NCBI GenBank assembly: GCA_035532475.1
Contig: DATKQY010000064.1
Location: 1-64,000, forward strand
Direction: 5' to 3'
Length of the DNA stretch: 64,000 nucleotides
Source: DATKQY01 sp035532475
GTDB taxonomy: Bacteria > Actinomycetota > Acidimicrobiia > Acidimicrobiales > Bog-793
The position numbers were made by a program, and so were the translations under genes. The notes below the pieces were generated by a model. It worked only from the letters and a program-made list of their open reading frames with translations, was not told where the DNA came from and did no database searches. This document shows positions 1 through 6,044 of this stretch, one piece after another. Position 1 is the stretch's first letter; each line of letters starts with the position of its first letter.

Positions 1-60
1 CGACCGAAGGGACCGGCCCTCGATCACCACAGCGTCGACGGCATAGCGAGCACGATCCAT
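1..60 (-). CDS. IS481-like transposase, N-terminal fragment cut by window edge
   Basis: The minus strand from an ATG at 60 reads an uninterrupted 20 codons to the window edge. The peptide begins MDRARYAVDAVVIEGRSLRS, which resembles the N-terminal lead-in of IS481-family integrase/transposase proteins before their helix-turn-helix. The upstream 70 bp carry repeated GGACACC/GGTGTCC motifs of the kind seen in front of such transposases. Only the first residues are visible, so neither the catalytic DDE triad nor intactness can be judged. A chance ORF of 20 codons is possible, so the call rests on the peptide plus the repeat context. Confidence 0.55.
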   Translation of the reverse strand, partial: MDRARYAVDAVVIEGRSLRS

Positions 61-130
61 GGACACCACCTGAGCAGGTGTCCACGATGTCCTGGGACAT
101 GGTGTCCACTATCTGGTGGAACCGGACACC
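61..130. repeat. Cluster of inverted GGACACC/GGTGTCC repeats upstream of the transposase
   Basis: GGACACC at 61-67 faces GGTGTCC at 77-83; GGTGTCC at 101-107 faces GGACACC at 124-130; between them ATGTCC (87-92) and GGACAT (95-100) form a third dyad. All lie directly in front of the truncated transposase start. I read them as the terminal or regulatory region of the insertion element, with the element boundary near 131. No target-site duplication can be tested because the other end is outside the window. Confidence 0.5.
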
Positions 131-619
131 ACTCCCTCCGCCAGATCGCCGTCGACGCGCCGCCCCGGAACGGCCGAGGACCATGAGCGCCGGGATGCCC
201 GCCGCTCGCTGACCTCCGCCCGCCCGCCCCGGGGCGGGCGGCGTTGCTTGCGAGCCCCATGTTGTCGGGATCGAGCGGCATGCCGGGGCACATCGCGCTG
301 GGCACCGTCCGCAGTGGCGTTCGACCCGCTGCCGGGGCTTCCTCCGCCGGGCCACGCGACGACGTTCGTGTGTCATCCGCCGTCGTCGCGCCGTGATCGG
401 GCGGTGGTCTCCGGCGGGCGCCTCGGACGGGGGTTCGAGCCGCGGCCGGCCACACGGCACCCTTGGTCGACGGCGCAACCGCCGCGCGGCACGTCGCCGT
501 TCCCCCCTGGCGCCCGCCTGCTCCTCAGACTTCTCACACCCTCCGCTGCTGCGCTGGGTTGACCGGGAGGCAGGGTGTCGACCGGTGTCGCAGGCAACGG
601 CGACAGAAGGAGGATACAA
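131..619. other. Stretch without a supported gene
   Basis: Several GC-driven reading frames cross this stretch on both strands, but their composition is Arg/Pro-rich and they match no family I recognise. A GGTTCGAGCC string near 435-444 looks like a tRNA T-loop but has no pairing stem. The right end supplies the ribosome-binding site of the secreted repeat protein that starts at 620. Confidence 0.5.
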
Positions 620-961
620 GTGACAAGCAATGTGCGAAAAGTGGTGGCGGCCGCCGTCGCCGGCGGCGGCGTCCTCGGCGTCAGCCTCGGGCTCGGCCTG
701 AGCGCCGCGGGGGCGGCGACGACCGCCCACCAGACCGGGGCGGTACACCACGCCGTCCGCCTGGCGGCGTCGTCGACCACGACCACGCCTTCGTCCAGCT
801 CGACCGCGAACCCGTCCACATCGACGCACAAGTGCCCGAACATGGGCACGTCGTCGGGCACCGGCACCTCGGGCACCGGCACCTCGGGCACCGGCACGTC
901 GGGCACCGGCACGTCGGGCACCGGCACGCCGTCCACCAGCACCACGGCGTACCTCAACTAG
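620..961 (+). CDS. Small secreted Ser/Thr/Gly-rich repeat protein
   Basis: 113 residues from a GTG start preceded by AGGAGGA at 609-615; an upstream in-frame ATG at 575 lacks a binding site. Residues 1 to about 28 form a signal peptide: a basic start (VTSNVRKVV), a hydrophobic Ala/Gly/Leu core and an AGAA-type cleavage site. The mature part is low complexity, rich in Ser and Thr, with one Cys (THKCPN) and then five perfect GTGTS pentapeptides encoded by a 15-bp tandem repeat. No catalytic domain is visible. It is likely an exported, possibly glycosylated surface or linker-like protein. I do not recognise a family. Repeat number could vary between strains. Confidence 0.75.
   Translation: MTSNVRKVVAAAVAGGGVLGVSLGLGLSAAGAATTAHQTGAVHHAVRLAASSTTTTPSSSSTANPSTSTHKCPNMGTSSGTGTSGTGTSGTGTSGTGTSGTGTPSTSTTAYLN
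856..930 (+). repeat. 15-bp tandem repeat, five copies, inside the secreted protein gene
   Basis: Unit GGGCACCGGCACSTC starts at 856, 871, 886, 901 and 916. Copies differ only at the S position, apart from the diverging last codon of copy five. The unit length is a multiple of three, so each copy adds GTGTS without changing frame. Confidence 0.9.
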
Positions 962-1234
962 CCGTGGTGCCACCAGGCGCCCTCCGCTCCGCGGGTCCCG
1001 GCCCGCGGTCGGGGGGCGCCGCCGCGCTCCGGCGCGGCCGGCAGGGGTCGTGTCGACGCGTCCTCAAGCGGAGGAAGGATCGGTCCTCCAGGAGGCGTCG
1101 GCGCGGAACCGCGGGCGGAACGCGCTCGAGCGGCCGGGCGTTCCCCGACGCTCCGGGCGGCACCGACCCGGCCCCGCCCGCGGCCGCCGGCGCAGGACAG
1201 CGGTCGATGCGCAGGGGCTCAGCCGTGCTGGCGG

Positions 1235-1750
1235 TCACCACCGCTCGCGGTGCACGACCTCCTCGAACGGGCGCCGGGCCGGCCGGGTGATGGGTGTGAG
1301 CGGCCGGTCGGCCGGGTACCCGAGGGCCACGAGGTACGCGCAGAGGTGGTCCTCGGGCACGCCGAGGATCTCCCGGGCGAGGGCCTGGTCGCCGATCGCG
1401 GCGTGGGCGCTGCCGACGCCGAGGTCGGTCGCCGCCAGCATCATGCTCATCGTCGCCTGTCCGAGGTCGTAGTGGATCAGGCCGAGATGGCGCTCGTCGT
1501 CGGGCAGCGGGGCGACGAGCACGACGGTCGCCGCAGCGGCGGCGATGTGGCCAGCCCCCTGCCACACGTGCGAGAGCCGTGCGAGCTGCCCGCGGTCCGT
1601 GCAGACGACGAAGTCCCAAGGCTGGCGGTTGCTCGCCGACGGGGCTCGCCGCCCCGCCTCGAGGATCCGGTCGAGCGCGGCGTCGGGCACCGCCCGGCCC
1701 TCGTAGCGGCGGACGTCGCGCCTCGAGACGATCGCGTCCCATGTCTCTAT
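1235..1750 (-). CDS. Nitroreductase family protein (FMN), start codon apparently ATA
   Basis: About 171 residues of the nitroreductase fold: ETWDAIVSRRDVRRYEGRAV at the N-terminus (the FMN-binding SRRxxR segment), SNRQPWDFVV, and a C-terminal Gly-rich segment with DLGVGSAHAAIGDQ. Such proteins use FMN and NAD(P)H to reduce nitro or quinone substrates; the substrate here is unknown. The family usually starts one or two residues before ETWD, but the codon there is ATA (1750-1748). No ATG, GTG or TTG lies nearby upstream in frame; the next GTG is inside RAVPD and would remove the FMN motif. A TAGCGT hexamer ends seven bases before the ATA, the same spacing seen before leaderless starts elsewhere in the window. 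Either ATA initiates or the start has been lost. Confidence 0.75.
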   Translation of the reverse strand: METWDAIVSRRDVRRYEGRAVPDAALDRILEAGRRAPSASNRQPWDFVVCTDRGQLARLSHVWQGAGHIAAAAATVVLVAPLPDDERHLGLIHYDLGQATMSMMLAATDLGVGSAHAAIGDQALAREILGVPEDHLCAYLVALGYPADRPLTPITRPARRPFEEVVHRERW

Positions 1751-1757
1751 GCGCGCG

Positions 1758-1763
1758 ACGCTA
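1758..1763 (-). promoter_or_regulatory. -10 hexamer TAGCGT of the nitroreductase gene
   Basis: TAGCGT on the minus strand ends seven bases before the ATA codon at 1750. This matches the spacing at the other predicted leaderless starts in this window. Confidence 0.45.
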
Positions 1764-1838
1764 CCGCTGCGTAGCGATCGGACGCGTCGCGCCTTGGCAG
1801 TCGCGGGGAACGGGATGCCCCGAAGCCGGGGGTGCCGC

Positions 1839-3467
1839 TCAGCCCTTCGAGCCCGGGCCGGGCCCGGTCGCGACGCCGACGGCGCCGTCGGCGTCCGGCT
1901 CCTCACCGGCCCGGTCCCCCTCGTCGCCCCCCCGCTCGTCGCTCTGGCCGGCATAGGCCGGCAGGCGCACGGTGAAGACGGCTCCGCCGCCCGGCGCGGG
2001 CGACGCCCGCACCGTCCCGCCGTGCGCCTCCACGATCGAGGCGGCGATGGCGAGGCCGAGCCCAGCGCCGCCGTGGCTGCGGGCACGCGACGGGTCGGCA
2101 CGGTAGAAGCGCTCGAAGACGCGAGCGGCCTGGTCGGCGCTGAGACCCGGGCCGTCGTCGGCGACCTCGATGACCGCGTCCGCGCCCTCGCGACGGACGC
2201 GGACCGTCGCCGTGGTGCCCTCCGGGGTGTGGGAGCGGACGTTGGCCAGGAAGTTGTCGATCACCTGTCGGAGCGCGACGGGGTCTCCGAGCACCTCGAC
2301 GGCCTCGCTCGCCTCCAGGCGGACGGGCCAGCCCCGTCCCAGCATCCGGGCGGTCTCGACCGCCCCGGCGGCGAGGTCGACGAGCTCGAGCGGCTCACGC
2401 GCCGGCGGCCGGCCCTCGTCGAGGCGTGCGAGAAGGAGGAGGTCCTGGACGAGTTGGCCCATCCGCTCGGTCTCGCCCGCGATGCCCGACATGATGCGGC
2501 GGCGGTCCTCGTCGGAGAGCTGGTCGGCACGCTCGAGCAGCTGCGCATAGGCAGAGACCGCCGTGACCGGTGTCCGTAGCTCGTGCGAGGCGTCGGCGAC
2601 GAAACGCCGCATCCGCTCCTCCGAGGCGCGCAGCTGGGCCTCGGTCTCGTCCCGCTCCGCGAAGGCTTGCTCGATCCGTTCGAGCATGACGTTGAGGGCC
2701 CGCGCGACGCGACCCACCTCGGTGCGCGCGCTCTCCCCCGGGACGCGATGGGCGAGGTCGCCGCCGGTGATCGCTTCAGCGGTGACCTCGACGCGCCGGA
2801 GCGGCGCGAGGCCGAGCCTGACGAGCCACCAGCCGATCACCACCGCGACGAGCAGCGCGCCGCCGGTCACGGCCAGCTCGATGTCGACGAGCTGGCTGAG
2901 CGTGCTCTGTGTCGAGTTGAGCGGCTGGGCGAGCACGAGCAGGTCGCCCGAGGTCAGCTCGGAGACCCGCACGCGAAACGCCGGGCCGCCGCTCGTCGTC
3001 GAGCCGGTCGTGAAGTACGTCGCCGGCTCATGCTGTGGTCCCATCGGCACAAGCCCGGTGATCGTCTTCGGGAGCGCCGGCGCGTACGTCTTGCCACCGA
3101 GCTGGACCGAGGCGCTGCACCGATCACTGCTCACGACCGCGCCGCTCGCGGCGCGCACCTCGACGAACGTCTCGGGGCCGAGGCTCATCGCCGCCTCCTG
3201 GCAGAACGCCGTCCCCGTCGGAGGCGCGGCGGACTGCTCTCGAGACGGCGCCGGAGCCTGCGTCGTGCCGGGGGGTGCTCCTCCCCCGTTGCCCGTCCCC
3301 GCGCCGCCGAGCTCGGCCTCGACCGGGCGGTGCGCGCTCTCCAGGGACGAGTCGATGTGGTTGTACAGGAAGGTCCGGAGCGCCGTGTAGGTGGCGAAGT
3401 CCGCCGCTACGAGCGCGAGCAGGGCGACGGCTGCGACCGCGACGAGCAACCGGGCGCGAAGGGACAC
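1839..3467 (-). CDS. Sensor histidine kinase of a two-component system
   Basis: 542 residues from a GTG directly abutting the stop codon of the response regulator gene. Order: membrane segment about 5-27; an extracytoplasmic sensor region of about 170 residues with a Gly/Pro-rich stretch (50-80); a second membrane segment about 197-219; HAMP linker; HisKA with H295 in ADASHELRTP; N-box around N405/N409; G-boxes DDGPG (437-441) and GGAGLGLAI (466-474). All catalytic elements of an autokinase are present. The last 35 residues are an acidic Gly/Asp-rich tail outside the ATPase domain. It should phosphorylate the neighbouring OmpR-type regulator. The stimulus is unknown; the sensor loop contains two cysteines (about 89 and 117) that could form a disulfide. 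Confidence 0.93.
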   Translation of the reverse strand: MSLRARLLVAVAAVALLALVAADFATYTALRTFLYNHIDSSLESAHRPVEAELGGAGTGNGGGAPPGTTQAPAPSREQSAAPPTGTAFCQEAAMSLGPETFVEVRAASGAVVSSDRCSASVQLGGKTYAPALPKTITGLVPMGPQHEPATYFTTGSTTSGGPAFRVRVSELTSGDLLVLAQPLNSTQSTLSQLVDIELAVTGGALLVAVVIGWWLVRLGLAPLRRVEVTAEAITGGDLAHRVPGESARTEVGRVARALNVMLERIEQAFAERDETEAQLRASEERMRRFVADASHELRTPVTAVSAYAQLLERADQLSDEDRRRIMSGIAGETERMGQLVQDLLLLARLDEGRPPAREPLELVDLAAGAVETARMLGRGWPVRLEASEAVEVLGDPVALRQVIDNFLANVRSHTPEGTTATVRVRREGADAVIEVADDGPGLSADQAARVFERFYRADPSRARSHGGAGLGLAIAASIVEAHGGTVRASPAPGGGAVFTVRLPAYAGQSDERGGDEGDRAGEEPDADGAVGVATGPGPGSKG

Positions 3468-4169
3468 CTAGCGCCGCTGTTCGGGCTCGCGCAGCACGTA
3501 GCCGACGAGGCGGATCGTGTGGATCAGCGGCGGCCCGAGGGCGTCGAGCTTGCGCCGCAGGTAGCGGACGTAGGTCTCGACGATGTTCTGGTTGCCGCCG
3601 AAGTCGTAGTGCCACACGTGGTCGATGATCTGGTCCTTCGAGAGCACCCGCCGTGGGTTCAACAGGAAGATCCTGAGCAGGTTGAACTCGGTCGCGGTGA
3701 GCCGCACCGGCGTGCCCGCCCGCCAGACCTCGTGGGTGTCGTCGTCCATCACGACGTCGGCGAACCTGAGCCGGTGGTCCTCCTCGCCGCCCGCCCGTCG
3801 CAGCAGCGCCTTGGTCCGGGCGACGACCTCGGCGAGGGAGAACGGCTTCGCCACGTAGTCGTCGCCGCCGACGGCGAGCCCGGCGACGAGGTCGTCGATC
3901 TCGCCCTTCGCGGTGAGGAACAGCACCGGCACCTTCACGCCGTCGGCGCGGAGCCGCCTCGTGATCTCCAGCCCGTCGATGTCGGGGAGCATCACGTCGA
4001 GCACGACCAGGTCGAATTTGCCGTTCTGGGCGATGGCCAGGGCGGCGTAGCCGGCGGACGCCGTCTCCACCTCGAAGCCTTCGTAGCGGAGCACGGTCGA
4101 GACCGCGTCGACGATCGAGGGCTCGTCGTCGACGACGAGGATCCGCTGCTTCGCGTCCGACTGGCTCAT
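3468..4169 (-). CDS. OmpR-family response regulator
   Basis: 233 residues. The receiver has acidic D14/D15, phospho-acceptor D58 (VVLDVMLPD), the switch Thr in FLTAKG and Lys in VAKPF. The C-terminal half is a winged-helix DNA-binding domain (LTATEFNLLRIFLLNPRRVL, ending TIRLVGYVLRE). I chose the ATG at 4169 because the receiver begins a few residues later; a longer frame upstream is Gly/Ala-rich with no domain. Its stop (3468-3470) directly abuts the kinase start, so the two are translated from one message. It resembles the actinobacterial TrcR/MprA/PrrA group, but I cannot assign an orthologue. Confidence 0.93.
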   Translation of the reverse strand: MSQSDAKQRILVVDDEPSIVDAVSTVLRYEGFEVETASAGYAALAIAQNGKFDLVVLDVMLPDIDGLEITRRLRADGVKVPVLFLTAKGEIDDLVAGLAVGGDDYVAKPFSLAEVVARTKALLRRAGGEEDHRLRFADVVMDDDTHEVWRAGTPVRLTATEFNLLRIFLLNPRRVLSKDQIIDHVWHYDFGGNQNIVETYVRYLRRKLDALGPPLIHTIRLVGYVLREPEQRR

Positions 4170-4346
4170 CTGCCGGCCCCAACCGTCACGATCGCCTCCG
4201 CCGCGGGCCCAGGCGCCGCCGACGGCGTGAGCCGCGGACCCTTCGGCCAGTCCAGCGTACCGGCCGGAGCGCCACGGGAGAGGTGTCGGAGTCTCCGCTC
4301 CCGTGGTGGCCTCGGACGCCGGCGGCGTCACCCTCCACCGGCGGAC

Positions 4347-4520
4347 CTAGGCCGCCAACGCCTGGGGGTGCGGGCGGGCCGCGGCGTCGGTGAGCGCGCT
4401 CTCGGCGGTTCGGGTGGACGTGTCCAGGTGCGCGTCCCACACCATCGCGACGATGAGTGGCACGACGGCGATCGCGACGGCGATTACCATCAACGGGATG
4501 GTGAGTGCGAACAAGATCAT
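4347..4520 (-). CDS. 57-residue single-pass membrane peptide
   Basis: ATG at 4520 to TAG at 4347. Residues 1-28 are almost wholly hydrophobic (MILFALTIPLMVIAVAIAVV, then PLIVAMVW), followed by a hydrophilic tail containing DAHLDTSTRTAESALTDAA. It lies on the same strand as the two-component pair, 177 bp upstream of the regulator, and could share its message. A weak AGGAC lies about 14 bases before the start. I recognise no family. The clear hydrophobic/hydrophilic division argues for a real small protein; a role as an accessory sensor or connector is speculation. Confidence 0.6.
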   Translation of the reverse strand: MILFALTIPLMVIAVAIAVVPLIVAMVWDAHLDTSTRTAESALTDAAARPHPQALAA

Positions 4521-5138
4521 TGGTATCCGGAAGTCCTGAGCGGACCGCCGTTCCTTCCCTTCTCGTGAGCTTCGGTGCTTCGGCGCCCCTTGGCGACACC
4601 GTGATCTTCGGTGGTCGGTGCGAGCGCCCGATGAAGGTCACCTGAGAGCCAGCGGAGAGATCCGCGGAGACCACGGCTCCCGGTGGCGCCACGACCGGCG
4701 CTCGCACAGCGGGCCTCAGCGGCCGTTCGCGGCGCGGTGGGCAGCGGGCGCTGCAGTGCGACGGATCGCGTCGGCGCGCCGCAGCGCAGAACAGGAGCAG
4801 TCCGCGATGGGCCGCGGCTCGCCGAAGGAGCTCAGCGGCCCTTCCAGGGCGGGCGGTCGCGCGGCTGCGCCGCGCGACCGCCTTGGCGATGGTCGCCGCG
4901 CTCGGGCCTGGTCCCGGCCGCCCGGGTGCCGTTCGCCTCCGGTGTGCGGCACCGCGCCGGCGGAGTGATCGAGCCCAACCAGCACGGTGACGTCCACGGT
5001 GTGCGACGCGCCGCCCACGCCTGCACCAGCTCGGACGGCAGGCGGCGCAAGCCCCGGCGGGACGTGGTCGCCGCCTGCATCCGCTGGCCGGACGAGCGCG
5101 CAGGTCGAGCGTGCCTGCGGCCGCGCAGCGCCCGTCAC
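4521..5138. other. Gene-poor stretch with a strong hairpin
   Basis: Frames here on both strands are Arg/Ala/Pro-rich and match nothing I know. The only clear structure is a perfect 13-bp inverted repeat (listed separately). It could be an eroded mobile element or gene, but I see no motif to support that. Confidence 0.5.
4852..4882. repeat. Perfect 13-bp inverted repeat with 5-base loop
   Basis: GGCGGTCGCGCGG (4852-4864), loop CTGCG, then CCGCGCGACCGCC (4870-4882). Every position pairs. No T-run follows on either strand, so it is not a standard intrinsic terminator. It could be a structured RNA element or a remnant of a mobile-element end. Confidence 0.7.
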
Positions 5139-5144
5139 TAGGCT
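5139..5144 (+). promoter_or_regulatory. -10 hexamer TAGGCT of the NTF2-like gene
   Basis: TAGGCT is followed by a leader of about 25 nt that contains the binding site GGGAGGCAGG before the ATG at 5177. This gene therefore has an ordinary leader. Confidence 0.45.
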
Positions 5145-5176
5145 CGGCGCACCACAGGCTGGGAGGCAGGAACGAC

Positions 5177-5767
5177 ATGGCGGATGTGGCAGGCGACCGG
5201 TTCGCGATCCGCGAGCTCGTCGAGAACTGGGCGCTCTGGCGCGACGCCGGTGACTGGGAGCGCTTCGCTACGGTCTGGCACGACGACGGCTGGATGATGG
5301 CCACGTGGTTCCAGGGTCCGGCCACCGAGTTCATCCGCGTGAGCCGCGAAGGCTTCGAGCGCGGGGTGCGCATCTTGCACTTCCTCGGCGGCACCTCCGT
5401 CGACGTGGCGGGCGAGCGCGCCGTCGCGCAGACGAAGATGACGATCACCCAGCGGGCGCCGATCCACGGGATCGACTGTGACGTGGTGTGCACCGGGCGC
5501 TTCTACGACTTCCTGGAGCGCCGCGAGGGGAGGTGGGGCCTCGTCCACCGCCAGCCGATCTACGAGCAGGACCGGCTGAACCCCCTCGACCCCTCGGCGG
5601 AGCTGACGCTCGATCAGGGGCTGCTCGGTCGCTTCCCCGTCGGCTACCGCCACCTCGCCTATCTCCAGGCGGGCCTCGGCTTCGCGGTCAAGCCGGACAT
5701 GCCCGGGCTGACAGGTCCGGAGGTTGAGGCGCTGTATGCCCGGGGAGCCTCCTGGCTGGCCCGCTAG
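5177..5767 (+). CDS. NTF2-like (SnoaL-type) protein
   Basis: 196 residues from an ATG preceded by GGGAGGCAGG. The first 130 residues read as a cone-shaped NTF2/SnoaL fold (IRELVENWALWRDAGDWERF, then VWHDDGWMMATWFQG, then a TKMTITQRA strand and a GRFYDFLERREGRWGLVHRQ strand pair), the fold used by small ligand-binding enzymes such as polyketide cyclases, ketosteroid isomerase and dehydratases. About 60 C-terminal residues extend beyond the fold. Its TAG stop overlaps the convergent fdsD stop by the CTAG tetramer at 5764-5767. The function is not inferable; proximity to formate dehydrogenase is convergent, not operonic. Confidence 0.85.
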   Translation: MADVAGDRFAIRELVENWALWRDAGDWERFATVWHDDGWMMATWFQGPATEFIRVSREGFERGVRILHFLGGTSVDVAGERAVAQTKMTITQRAPIHGIDCDVVCTGRFYDFLERREGRWGLVHRQPIYEQDRLNPLDPSAELTLDQGLLGRFPVGYRHLAYLQAGLGFAVKPDMPGLTGPEVEALYARGASWLAR

Positions 5768-6033
5768 CGCCCGGCCGCGCCGAGGTCGGCCGGCGCGGGC
5801 GTCCTTACGTCGGGGATCTCGGCCCCCGGGTCGAGGATCCGCAGCGCGGCCACGACGATCTCGTCGAGCTGCGCCTCGCCCGAGCGGGCGACCTGCAGCA
5901 GATCGGCCCGCATCGGCGGCGCCCAGAACGAGCGGATGTGGCCGGCGGTGAGCCCGGCCGCCTCCTCGGCGCCCAGGTGGCGGAAGTTCGCAGCGATCTG
6001 GTTCGCCATGCGGACGAGGTCCGCGCTCGACAC
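5764..6033 (-). CDS. fdsD: NAD-dependent formate dehydrogenase delta subunit
   Basis: 89 residues from GTG at 6033. It contains the FdsD hallmark LVRMANQIAANFRHLG followed by GHIRSFWAPPMRADL. In characterised enzymes this small subunit is needed for assembly or activity of the molybdenum-containing FdsABG complex. It lies 11 bp downstream of fdsA on the same strand and closes the operon. An internal ATG before ANQIAANF is a possible alternative start, but the extra residues of the GTG start match the family. Confidence 0.9.
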   Translation of the reverse strand: MSSADLVRMANQIAANFRHLGAEEAAGLTAGHIRSFWAPPMRADLLQVARSGEAQLDEIVVAALRILDPGAEIPDVRTPAPADLGAAGR

Positions 6034-6044
6034 CTCCGCCGACC

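Noticed and set aside
434..444. GGTTCGAGCC string resembling a tRNA T-loop
   Set aside because: The five bases on either side do not pair and no acceptor or anticodon arm is found upstream.
856..930. Possible CRISPR array because of regular short repeats
   Set aside because: The units are directly adjacent with no spacers, have a 15-bp period and are in frame inside a secreted protein. The tracts at 13181-13229, 35296-35349 and 63421-63608 were rejected for the same reason.
2583..4568. 661-residue open frame opposite the kinase and regulator genes
   Set aside because: The minus strand encodes complete HAMP, HisKA, receiver and winged-helix motifs; the plus frame matches nothing.
5764..5767. 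Overlap of the NTF2-like and fdsD genes as a sign of frameshift
   Set aside because: Both end at the shared CTAG, a palindromic convergent stop pair; both proteins are complete.
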